Part shown: positions 7,597-14,688 of the stretch, piece by piece
Layout: each line of letters opens with the position of its first letter
How positions within the stretch are numbered: the stretch's first letter is position 1
Origin: Candidatus Aminicenantota bacterium
GTDB lineage: Bacteria > Acidobacteriota > Aminicenantia > S016-38
NCBI GenBank assembly: GCA_021161165.1
Contig: JAGHBF010000170.1
Span: 1-17,969 of the forward strand
Reading direction: 5' to 3'
Length of the DNA stretch: 17,969 nt
Notes under the pieces: generated by a model
Database searches by the model: none
The model's input: the letters and a program-made list of their open reading frames with translations, nothing else
Told to the model about the DNA's origin: nothing
Program-made: the position numbers and the translations under genes

Positions 7597-8598
7597 ATGT
7601 GGAGGAAACTCATTGTTTCACTTATTATTGTTTCCTTCTCCTTTGCCATTTCTCCTGAGAAAGTTTCTCTCGAAGATGTTAACAGGGCTATAACCCAGCT
7701 AAAAAAAGCTCGCCAGCAAAACAATCGTCAGGAAGAAAAATACTTGCTTGACTGGATAAAAAAAACCATCATTAATATCTCAACAGATCAGTTAAAAAGC
7801 GATTTTTGCTCTCCTACCTCTGCCCAGATCCAAAAGGCTCTTACCATTATAAGACTTTCCAGAAATTTTGAACTTTATGAAATTGAAAGGGTTGTAACCG
7901 AATGGGTCAGGAATGCCTTTGTGGAATATGCCAGATTAAAATCAAGTACTACGATATCAGAAAAAGAACTGAACAAACTCATTCAAACTGCGCTATCCCT
8001 GGGACTTGGAGACTTGGCAGAATCGCTGGCAAGCCATGGAAAAATACAATCCATTTGCCTGGAAAAATGGAAAGGCTCTATATACTGGAAACAGATTAAT
8101 ACTCCTGCGGTGGAAAATATTGATCTCTGGAGTAAAATTAACATAAAAATAGAATTCGTCGTTTCTGTAGACAGCAATCAACAAATTCATGGGTTTGGAA
8201 AAGGTAATCTAATAGAATACTGGACGAAAATCGTATGCAGTAACGGAGAAGAAAAGATTATCCCTTCACAAATATCTGACCCTGTTTTCCCTGTGGAAAT
8301 ACAGGGGATAAAAGAGGGAAATTTTCTTAAATTTACACCATATTTCAACTCCAGAGTTAACCTGGGTTATGCATATTTAGAATGCGATGAAACCAACATT
8401 GGCGAGGTAACAGAAAGAACCATTAATCTCGGAAAAGTTTTTACCGATATTCTTTCTCCTGAAGGAAATAAACTCCTACAAGTTCTTATTAAAGGCAATA
8501 CGGGCTCATTTACTGACAAAGAATCCGGGTTAACTGTAACTCTTACAAAGATTGCAAATCATCCTTCTGCAAATACTAAACCTGGCCACAAAAATTGA
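7597..8598 (+). CDS. Exported protein of unknown function
   Basis: A 333-aa protein with a clean signal peptide (MWRKLIVSLIIVSFSFA, cleavage likely after Ala17), so it is exported to the periplasm or surface. Residues about 20-155 are helical and charged; the rest looks beta-rich (WSKINIKIEFVVSVDSNQQI, GEVTERTINLGKVF). Three cysteines lie in the mature part (SDFCSP, SICLEK, IVCSN) with a fourth in LECDE. I do not recognise a domain. ATG 7597 is preferred because AAGAGGG lies just upstream and the signal peptide begins there; an in-frame ATG at 7576 would add seven polar residues and overlap the microprotein gene by 8 bases. The gene ends 7 bases from the convergent lipid kinase gene with no terminator between. 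Confidence 0.8.
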   Translation: MWRKLIVSLIIVSFSFAISPEKVSLEDVNRAITQLKKARQQNNRQEEKYLLDWIKKTIINISTDQLKSDFCSPTSAQIQKALTIIRLSRNFELYEIERVVTEWVRNAFVEYARLKSSTTISEKELNKLIQTALSLGLGDLAESLASHGKIQSICLEKWKGSIYWKQINTPAVENIDLWSKINIKIEFVVSVDSNQQIHGFGKGNLIEYWTKIVCSNGEEKIIPSQISDPVFPVEIQGIKEGNFLKFTPYFNSRVNLGYAYLECDETNIGEVTERTINLGKVFTDILSPEGNKLLQVLIKGNTGSFTDKESGLTVTLTKIANHPSANTKPGHKN

Positions 8599-8605
8599 AG
8601 GGTTC

Positions 8606-9541
8606 TCACAAAGAAATTGGTAATTTTCGGGGTAAAATATTATATTCAGCTGGAAGATAACCTATAATCTCTCCATCGGTTTCAACAAATATGTCCTGTC
8701 TGGAATCGATTTTAAAGGATTTGCATTTATGGTATTTTGCAGGTTTCTTTTTCAATATTCTTCCTGTATAGAGAGAGGGGATAAGAAGAAACAATCTTAC
8801 AGAATTTACAGTATCTATGGTAGCAACATGAAGAACTCCGTCATCCGCCTTTGAGCTGAGCCCGTAATTCATACCACCCCCAAAATAGGAACTTTTAAAA
8901 ACAGTTGCATTTTTAAGACTCCATTCACTTTCATTATTGTCAAAACTAAGTGTTCCATTAAAAGTCCCAAAGGAAGCAAGAGCCCTTATTCCTGAAACTA
9001 TAGCTCCAAGGTCCACACTGATTTTTTTTAGGAAATTAATAAATCTGGTACTGCGATTGAACTCTGCAATGGCATGACTTATAACACCTGTGCTTGAATT
9101 TACAACAAAATATCGCACTACATTCTCTCCTTTAAACCCTCTGCAACGAACTCTGCACAGGTCAATTTTGATAACATCATTGCTCAGCAATCTCTCAATA
9201 AGAGATTTTTTTATCTTAAATAACTTGTCAAAATCGCAACTACTTCCCGCACAGAGAAAAGTCAGAACTAAATCGGGATTTACAAGCTCATCATCCCTTA
9301 TAACTCCCTGAATTACCTCATTGAAGGTGCCATCTCCCCCGAAAACAGCAATCCTTCGATATCCAGACAACAATGCTTCCTTTGCAAGCTTAATGGCATG
9401 ACCTGGATAGAGAGTAAAACTAAAATTGACTGTTATGCCTTTCTCTTGAAGTTGTGCATAAAATTTTTCCCATCTCTTTTTAGCCTGTCCTCCTCCAGCT
9501 CTGGGATTACATATAATAACTGTATCTTTAAGTTCCTTCAT
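8606..9541 (-). CDS. YegS/DagK-type lipid kinase
   Basis: Predicted ATP-dependent kinase of diacylglycerol or a related lipid. The N-terminal DAGK catalytic domain has the opening NPRAGGG motif, the nucleotide-binding GGDGTFNE motif about 60 residues later, and FLCAGSSCDF where relatives have an LG(T/S)xNDF segment, so the Gly-Thr is replaced by Ala-Gly. The C-terminal lobe is beta-rich (GGGMNYGLSSKADDGVLHV; VETDGEIIGYLP). At 311 aa it has the usual family length. ATG 9541 is chosen because members start a few residues before the NPxAG motif and it leaves a 2-base gap to the upstream stop; ATG 9568 would add nine residues and overlap by 25 bases. Neither start has a clear ribosome site, so translation probably depends on the upstream gene. 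Substrate (diacylglycerol, phosphatidylglycerol, sphingoid) is unknown. Confidence 0.88.
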   Translation of the reverse strand: MKELKDTVIICNPRAGGGQAKKRWEKFYAQLQEKGITVNFSFTLYPGHAIKLAKEALLSGYRRIAVFGGDGTFNEVIQGVIRDDELVNPDLVLTFLCAGSSCDFDKLFKIKKSLIERLLSNDVIKIDLCRVRCRGFKGENVVRYFVVNSSTGVISHAIAEFNRSTRFINFLKKISVDLGAIVSGIRALASFGTFNGTLSFDNNESEWSLKNATVFKSSYFGGGMNYGLSSKADDGVLHVATIDTVNSVRLFLLIPSLYTGRILKKKPAKYHKCKSFKIDSRQDIFVETDGEIIGYLPAEYNILPRKLPISL

Positions 9542-9543
9542 GG

Positions 9544-10608
9544 CTAATGAAGAGTCATATCCTCCCATACAAGAGAATTTCTAAGTTTTTTTATTAAATC
9601 CAAATTCTCCTCTGCGGTAGCAACATTAAAAACAACATCAAGAGCAACTTTTGGCAAGCCTCTGAAAGCTTCAATTAATGGGTCCCGATAGTTTATTCCC
9701 ACTTTAACGATTTTGTATTCCGGCCATATCCTGTTAAGAAAATACGACACTAATCCCTTTATGGCATCAAGACACCCATCTTCATAAACCAGATGCCTTA
9801 TCTCAATCAATTTTAAAGGCTCTCCAGGGGGAGGAAACACATTGAAAGGCTTCAGGGCATAATACAAAATTTTGGATGTCCTGCCGTATCTTCTTACCAC
9901 TGTCCTTTTAAATTCCATCTGGTCCCAGTATGATAACGATGTCACTATCTTTCCTTTTTCCCTGATAATCAGAAAATTATCAATTGAAAAATTCTTGCTT
10001 TCCCGTAAAATCCTTTTCACCCTCTCCGTGTTAAAATTTTCTATTAGCTCATATTTACTGTAATGTTTGCTAAAGAGCTCCGCCAATTCATAGAAATCCT
10101 TCATGGTAGCTCTCTCAACCTTATATTTTGTTCTTCTCTTTCCCCATAAGGGTATGATATGAAATATTTTTATGTTTGCCACTGGATGAAAAATGGGGAA
10201 AATATGCCCCTTTTCAAAGACTCTTTTAGCCTTCTCGTTTCCCTCAATGAATAACCCTATGCCAACATCCACTCCATTTTCTATCAACTCCTTATAAACT
10301 CTTCTTATTATCCTGTACAGTGCGGTTGTTCTTCTTCCGGATTCCGTTATTTTCAACCCCCCTATGTAAGCTGCCCTAACATTTTTACCAAACAACCTTA
10401 CATTTCTGTAGCAGAACCCCATTGTTCCTATGATTTCTCCTTTCCTTTCTGCAACTATCACCTTAGAATCTTTCCCCTGAAGAGATGCTAAATAAAAATA
10501 ATCTGGAGAACGGTCCACAAAGACAGATAATCCGCTTTCCATTGGGGTCTGACGGGAAAGGTTTAGCAAAGCCTCATTATCCCGGGGGGTTGCTTCTCTA
10601 ATTATCAT
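9544..10608 (-). CDS. Two-domain GNAT-family N-acyltransferase
   Basis: A 354-aa protein with a GNAT fold at about 1-140. It opens MIIREATPRDNEALLNL and has the beta-strand VIVAERKGEIIGTMGF. The acetyl-CoA-binding region is YIGGLKITESGRRTTALYRI followed by a helix, then GLFIEGNEKAKRVFEK. The second half (about 155-354) opens VERATMKDFYELAELFSKHY and looks like a second, more divergent GNAT unit, so a tandem-GNAT enzyme is likely. The acceptor is unknown. It is the first gene after its own promoter and runs into the lipid kinase gene with a 2-base gap (or overlap), so the two may act on one lipid or envelope substrate; that link is inference. The ribosome site is AGGAAG before ATG 10608. Confidence 0.78.
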   Translation of the reverse strand: MIIREATPRDNEALLNLSRQTPMESGLSVFVDRSPDYFYLASLQGKDSKVIVAERKGEIIGTMGFCYRNVRLFGKNVRAAYIGGLKITESGRRTTALYRIIRRVYKELIENGVDVGIGLFIEGNEKAKRVFEKGHIFPIFHPVANIKIFHIIPLWGKRRTKYKVERATMKDFYELAELFSKHYSKYELIENFNTERVKRILRESKNFSIDNFLIIREKGKIVTSLSYWDQMEFKRTVVRRYGRTSKILYYALKPFNVFPPPGEPLKLIEIRHLVYEDGCLDAIKGLVSYFLNRIWPEYKIVKVGINYRDPLIEAFRGLPKVALDVVFNVATAEENLDLIKKLRNSLVWEDMTLH

Positions 10609-10625
10609 TTAAGCTTCCTACTTCA

Positions 10626-10654
10626 TTTATAACTTACAGTGGGTCTTAAGTCAA
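10626..10654 (-). promoter_or_regulatory. Sigma-70-like promoter for the GNAT-lipid kinase pair
   Basis: On the minus strand, TTGACT (10649-10654) and TATAAA (10626-10631) are separated by exactly 17 bases, each one base from consensus. The expected transcript start near 10619 leaves a short leader that keeps AGGAAG before ATG 10608. This is the best sigma-70-type match I found in the window. Confidence 0.65.
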
Positions 10655-10691
10655 AAAATCGCGAAAAAAATGATGCTAAATATTAAGACCC
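10641..10691. repeat. 9-bp inverted repeat spanning the GNAT promoter
   Basis: GGGTCTTAA (10641-10649) is repeated inverted as TTAAGACCC (10683-10691), with 33 bases between. One arm lies in the spacer between the -35 and -10 boxes; the other covers the stop codon of the thioesterase gene. It could be a paired operator or an RNA hairpin ending the upstream transcript, though no T run follows it on the minus strand. Confidence 0.5.
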
Positions 10692-11099
10692 GCTTTTGTA
10701 AGCCAAAATTGCTTTCTTCAATTCCCCGGGTATTCTAACAGGACGATTTTTATTAATATCAAAGAAAACTACAGTATGCTTTGCCACAGCGACTTCTTCT
10801 CTTTCTGCCCCCCTTATAAATTTAGCATCTAGAAACAATCGGACATTATCCAGACCTGATACCCACATTCTTCCTTCGACCTTATCAAAAAGTTTTAGTG
10901 CCTTTTTATATTCTATTTCAGTTCTCAAAAGAACTGGCACTATTGCCGGTGGAAAATTTTCCCAGCCAAAATGTTGTCTTATAACTTCAATTCTCATATC
11001 TTCAAGCCATCTTATATAGACCTGATTGCTAACTATTCCTGCATAATCTATATCATAAGTTTTTGGTTCAAACATCACTTTCACCTCAAATACCCTCAT
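10683..11099 (-). CDS. YbgC/FadM-like acyl-CoA thioesterase
   Basis: A 138-aa single hotdog-fold protein of the 4HBT superfamily, predicted to hydrolyse acyl-CoA or acyl-ACP thioesters in the cytoplasm. The catalytic segment YDIDYAGIVSNQVYIRWLEDMRIE matches the D-x-D-x-x-G-x-V-x(2-3)-Y-x-x-W pattern, the second Asp being the expected catalytic residue. A second half with VLLRTEIEYKKAL and DAKFIRG completes the fold. ATG 11099 is chosen over ATG 11111 because GGGAGGA sits at ideal distance and the start overlaps the preceding stop as TAATG. Cotranscription with a symporter and its small partner hints at uptake of a carboxylate or lipid-related solute, but substrate and link are unproven. Confidence 0.87.
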   Translation of the reverse strand: MRVFEVKVMFEPKTYDIDYAGIVSNQVYIRWLEDMRIEVIRQHFGWENFPPAIVPVLLRTEIEYKKALKLFDKVEGRMWVSGLDNVRLFLDAKFIRGAEREEVAVAKHTVVFFDINKNRPVRIPGELKKAILAYKSGS

Positions 11100-11389
11100 T
11101 ATTCCTCCCATCTGGTAATCCTTTCAAGACGCTCCAGATATTCCTTTTGTCTTTTTTCGTATTCGCCGGAAATAACATTAAGCTTGGGATTAGCAATTGC
11201 AAAAAGAACTATGGTTACAATTACTCCCAGAGCAAGGAGAAGAAAACCAATCGGTATCAGAAAAATTGAAAGAGCCGAGCCAACAGAAATAAGCACGTAT
11301 GAAATGGGAGAAAGCACCCAGATAATTATGTCTTCTTTTGTCCATTCTTCCGCTTCTTCTGGAGTCCATTTAGTCTTTATAAAAGCCAT
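11099..11389 (-). CDS. 96-aa two-span membrane protein next to the symporter
   Basis: Starts MAFIKTKWTPEEAEEWTKED, a soluble Trp- and Glu-rich head. Two hydrophobic spans follow (about 21-43 and 46-66, rich in Ile/Leu/Val), then a charged cytoplasmic-type tail (SGEYEKRQKEYLERLERIT) likely to form a helix or short coiled coil. ATG 11389 is chosen because GGAGGT lies six bases upstream; the frame open further upstream would run into the symporter gene. It starts one base after the symporter stop and its own stop overlaps the thioesterase start (TAATG). An accessory subunit of the symporter is the obvious inference from this coupling. No named family is assigned. Confidence 0.75.
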   Translation of the reverse strand: MAFIKTKWTPEEAEEWTKEDIIIWVLSPISYVLISVGSALSIFLIPIGFLLLALGVIVTIVLFAIANPKLNVISGEYEKRQKEYLERLERITRWEE

Positions 11390-11390
11390 T

Positions 11391-12963
11391 TTATACCTCC
11401 TTAATAAGCCCGCGGGCAATCGCTTCCCGCTTTACCGGTTTCCACCATCCATATGGCCTGCTCATAACATAGAATTTAACCAGATGGTCCATATCTTCCG
11501 GTGGGGTCAGCAAAGTTACCGGGATGTAAATAAGAGCCCCGAGAAACATCAGTATCCAGAACTGAACATAATCAGGAAGGGATGGAATCACCTTAAAAGC
11601 AGGAAGTACCCAAACAACCAGCCAGCTCAGGCCCAGATTGGCTATCCATGCAGTCAGATATCCCCAGGAATTAAATCTCCACCATATAACCTGAAGGATA
11701 TTTGGAAGCCAGACTCCTGCTGCCATTATCCACAAAGCAAATATAAGCCAGCTCGTAAGTTCCTCCATCATCAGTCCGTAGAAAAAGGACCCGAGAAGGA
11801 GCACAAGGGTGGTTATTCTTCCTACCCATACCAGAGTCCTTTCAGAGGCATCGGGCTTTATATAATGCTGGAAAATGTCTCTTGTAAAATACATAGCACC
11901 AAGATTGAGATGAGTTGAAATCGTGGAAAAGTGAATGGCAAGAATAGACGCAAAGAAAAATCCAACCATTCCCACCGGTAAAACCTTGAATCCGATAACA
12001 TACCATGCCATCTCATATTCTGCAGGATTTGTAAGATGAGGAAACATTGCAAAAAATGCAATTATGGCTGCAGCCCAGAATGAGTTCCTGAAAAGTACAA
12101 AAGCAGTCCCCCACCATATACTATAGGAAGCATCTTTAACGGTTTTTGAAGATTGGATTCTTTGTGCCTCAACATACCAGTCTATGCTTGTGCCCATGCC
12201 AAATCCGCCCAGAACTGCTATTACAATCATCGTAATGAACCACGCAAGTGGAAAATCTCCTGTAAATGTCCCGGTAAAATGAAATGGATTCAGTCTCCAG
12301 CCTTGTCCAATGGAGTTCAACTTAGCGGTTATTTTCTCTGGACCTCCTGCTGCCATTACTCCCCATATGGATGTAATTATAATCATAAAAAAGGCTATTA
12401 CTCCTTGCTGAAAATCCGCCACCACTACACCCCAGTAGCCTGCAGTAAGAACATATATAGCGACCAGAGAGGAGAAAAACACCAGGCCAACCCATATAGG
12501 CCAGCCAAACAGGAAATGACAAACCTTTCCCATCGCTATTCCAACCCAGCCAAGAATGAACATGTTCATGAAAACCTGCCAGCCTGCGAACCATCCCCTC
12601 AGCAACTCAGCTCCAAGACCAGAGAACCTCAAACTCTGCCACTCTGCCTGGGTATAAGCTAAGGAACGGCGAAAAATTCTTGCAGATGCAAAAGCGCTTA
12701 TTGCGCACCAGGCTGAAAAAAAGGCATACCACAGTCCAGCCAGTCCGTATTTGTATATCACCCCTCCAATCCATATAGGAGTATCTGTAGCGGTATGAGT
12801 GGCATAAACAGAAGAGGCAGGTAACCACCAGGGAAGCCCTCTCCCTGCGAGAAAAAAATCGGCCTGGGACCTTTTCCCAAGTCGATAGAAGAAAACCGCT
12901 GAAAGTCATAAGAAGAACAAAAATTATCAGCCAGAACCAGTCAAGGGCTGCAAATTGAATCAT
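11391..12963 (-). CDS. Sodium:solute symporter (SSS family), frameshifted near N-terminus
   Basis: Na+-coupled uptake permease of the SSS/SLC5 family, about 523 aa if repaired, with roughly 13 helices. ATG 12963 has a good ribosome site (GGAAGGGGTG) and encodes MIQFAALDWFWLIIFVLLMTF, a normal first helix. The frame then shifts by one base between about 12888 and 12905. In the next frame the family sequence continues: YRLGKRSQADFFLAGRGLPWW, then the helix-2 signature ATHTATDTPIWIGG, and on to the C-terminus (ending ARGLIKEV). Removing one T of the TTTT run (12892-12895), or one base near 12900, restores the frame. The shifted frame has a TGA overlapping the ATG at 12909-12907, so the break must lie after it. 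It may be a sequencing error or recent inactivation. Substrate unknown; sugars, amino acids and carboxylates are all seen in this family. Confidence 0.85.
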
Positions 12964-13087
12964 CTTTCACCCCTTCCAAGGTTTTTCAGGAAAGATTTTC
13001 TCATAAACCGAAAAGGTGTAGCAATTATTTTTATAGAATGGGTTTTACATTAATACTTTATAAAACATCTTTGAAATTCTTATAGTT
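12964..13087. other. Intergenic region before the symporter
   Basis: 124 AT-rich bases between the CARDB gene stop and the symporter start. The minus strand holds several TATAAA/TATTAA-like boxes but none with a fitting -35 element, and no GC-rich hairpin with a T run. A short GTTTTA/TAAAAC inverted pair is present. Whether the symporter has its own promoter or is read from the sigma-54 promoter further upstream cannot be decided. Confidence 0.3.
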
Positions 13088-14525
13088 TTATTCTGTGACA
13101 TTCACGGTTTTTTCAACGACATCAAATTTTTTCCCTTCATAAGTCATATAGACCTCAACCCTCTTTAAACCGGGATTATCCCAGCTGTAATGATAACTCC
13201 ATGTGAACTTTTCTCCCGGATAAAGTTCCGGTATATCGGTAATTATATGAGAGCGACCTTCTATTAACACAACGAGTTTTGTTCCTGGTCTGGATTTAGT
13301 ATTTTCAAGCACATTCTTAACTTCAGCTACTATTGATACCTTCTCTCCAATATGAACAGTTGTAGGAAAAATATTCAAGGTTGTGTCAGTTATCATATCA
13401 GCACTGGGAGGAATCCCGCTGCCATCAAAACTCACTCCCGGAAGCTTTACTTTAAATGATATTTTTTTGTAATTATTTTCTTCACTAATTTCCTCTATAG
13501 AATTCAAAGGGTCAACACGTACAGAGGCATGACGGGTTCCTGCAGTATACCATCTGCCTGACCTTGATACAGTGTATTTTTCACCCGGGTCCAGTTTTGG
13601 AACAGTATAATGATTGGTACCTTTTCCCTTTAGGTAAAAATCAAGTTTCGTGGAAGGGCAGCTTCCATGTCCTACGTTTTTCACCTCAGCGGTGAAAGTT
13701 CTCTTTAGAGTTATATTGAAATCTTTTTTCTCTGGCAAATATACCTGAAAATCACACATAGGAGATAAGGCAAAAATCCTGAACTTTTTGTTGTTGTTGT
13801 TCTCATTTATCTCTTCTACATTGTTATTTACATCTGCCTCTACAGTCACCCTATAAAGCCCCCAATATTTGAGTTTTCTTGTCATAGTTATGTCCATGCT
13901 CGTATGAGGACTCAGGGATTTTGTCCTCTCTGTGGAAACAGGGACAAAACCACCAGGACCGGTAAGTGTCATTTTAACCTTAACATCAGACGCTCTGGCT
14001 CTCCCTGTATTGGCAATTCTTGCGTAAAGGGTAACAAGATTTTCTTTCTCACTTGGATGGTCTGGCCTGTATATAAGTTCCTGGATAATTATTTCCGGTT
14101 TTACCCCGGGTGGTGTCGCTCCTCCACACCTGGAGACTTGAAATGCAGGAGAACTTACTCCGTAAACAGCAGGCTGATGGCCCTGCCAGCGAACCCTGAT
14201 TTTGTAAGAGCCTGATGTAAGTTCCTCAGTAATACCTGTTTGAGGATGCTGACATTGTTCAGGAACAACCCAGGTAAAACCGGTCTCCCCTCTAAAGATT
14301 GGAATATCCTCAGCAATCCTGCATACAAGCTCATCATTTAGAGCTTTTCTTAGGGTTATTCTCACATTTTCGTTAGAAGGGATTGAAGCAAAATCCCATT
14401 TTATCTTGACACTATCTCCCACGCAATAACTGGATTTAGCTGGAAATATCCTTACATTTGTTATACTCTGTGAAAACAATAAAAGCCCTACAAAAAAACA
14501 ATGACAAACAAAAAACTTTTCTCAA
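13088..14525 (-). CDS. Secreted CARDB-repeat surface protein, frameshifted in signal peptide
   Basis: About 478 aa if repaired. A TTG at 14525 with a strong ribosome site (AGGAGGAGGT) begins MRKVFCLSLFF, the start of a signal peptide. The frame is lost at a T7 run (plus-strand A run 14492-14498). One T fewer gives MRKVFCLSLFFVGLLLFSQS, a complete signal peptide running into the main frame. Without repair, the main frame could only start at an internal TTG (14479), losing most of the signal. The main-frame product (463 aa from that TTG) has an Ig-like domain (about 5-117) with VGDSVKIKWDF. Three CARDB-type beta-sandwich repeats follow (about 128-237, 240-345, 360-463). The first two end in the hallmark VNNNVEEINENNNNKKF and DPLNSIEEISEENNYKKI strings. 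CARDB domains are adhesion or scaffold modules of surface proteins. No membrane anchor or sorting domain is seen. Confidence 0.82.
14492..14498 (-). repeat. T7 homopolymer at the CARDB frameshift
   Basis: Seven A on the plus strand (T on the coding strand) inside the signal-peptide codons. Six (or nine) would join the well-placed TTG start to the main frame. This is either a homopolymer indel in the assembly or a slippage-prone tract. Confidence 0.75.
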
Positions 14526-14547
14526 TATAGACCTCCTCCTTTATAAA

Positions 14548-14565
14548 TTGCAATTTATATGCCAG
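14548..14565 (-). promoter_or_regulatory. Sigma-54 (-24/-12) promoter of the CARDB gene
   Basis: The minus strand reads CTGGCATATAAATTGCAA: TGGCA at -24 and TTGCA at -12, with the invariant GG and GC exactly ten bases apart as RpoN requires. The predicted start near 14538 leaves a 13-base leader that keeps the AGGAGGT ribosome site before TTG 14525. Position, spacing and match all agree; use in vivo is untested. Confidence 0.7.
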
Positions 14566-14592
14566 CATTAAATTGGCTTTGTAAAAGGGTTT

Positions 14593-14603
14593 GTCAACTT
14601 GAC
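14593..14603. promoter_or_regulatory. GTCAA-C-TTGAC palindrome
   Basis: An 11-base palindrome (5+1+5) between the sigma-54 promoter and its upstream larger palindrome. It includes TTGACA on the minus strand, a perfect -35 hexamer, but the only decent -10 (TTTAAT) is 19 bases away. It could be a regulator site or a weak alternative promoter. Confidence 0.35.
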
Positions 14604-14624
14604 CCTCTACATTTTTGTCAGATT

Positions 14625-14642
14625 TTCGACGATTTCGTCGAA
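14625..14642. promoter_or_regulatory. 18-bp palindrome, candidate enhancer site
   Basis: TTCGACGATTTCGTCGAA is a perfect inverted repeat (8-bp arms around TT). Its centre lies about 96 bases upstream of the predicted sigma-54 start, in the range where bacterial enhancer-binding proteins bind. It also lies 46 bases after the mannosidase stop, but has no T run on either side, so a terminator is less likely. Confidence 0.5.
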
Positions 14643-14688
14643 TTCCTCTATCTAATGCATCGTAAAACCAAAGTGTTATTCTGTATTC

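Noticed and set aside
10971..11918. Long open frame (315 codons) on the plus strand opposite the thioesterase, small membrane protein and symporter
   Set aside because: It lies antisense to three genes with clear family motifs and good ribosome sites; its own product has no domain-like pattern and no ribosome site was evident.
12153..12662. 169-codon plus-strand frame opposite the symporter
   Set aside because: Rich in His, Cys, Tyr and Asn, as expected from the complement of a membrane protein gene; no supporting signals.
12888..12909. Programmed +1 frameshifting in the symporter
   Set aside because: No stop codon or recognisable slippery site occurs in the first frame at the shift point; an indel is simpler.
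14567..14597. Sigma-70 promoter TTGACA...TTTAAT before the CARDB gene
   Set aside because: The -35 is perfect but the spacer is 19 bases, and at 17 bases the -10 match is poor; the sigma-54 site fits better in geometry and leader length.
14625..14642. Palindrome as the Rho-independent terminator of the mannosidase gene
   Set aside because: No T run follows on either strand and the loop is only two to four bases; an operator or enhancer role is more consistent with its position.
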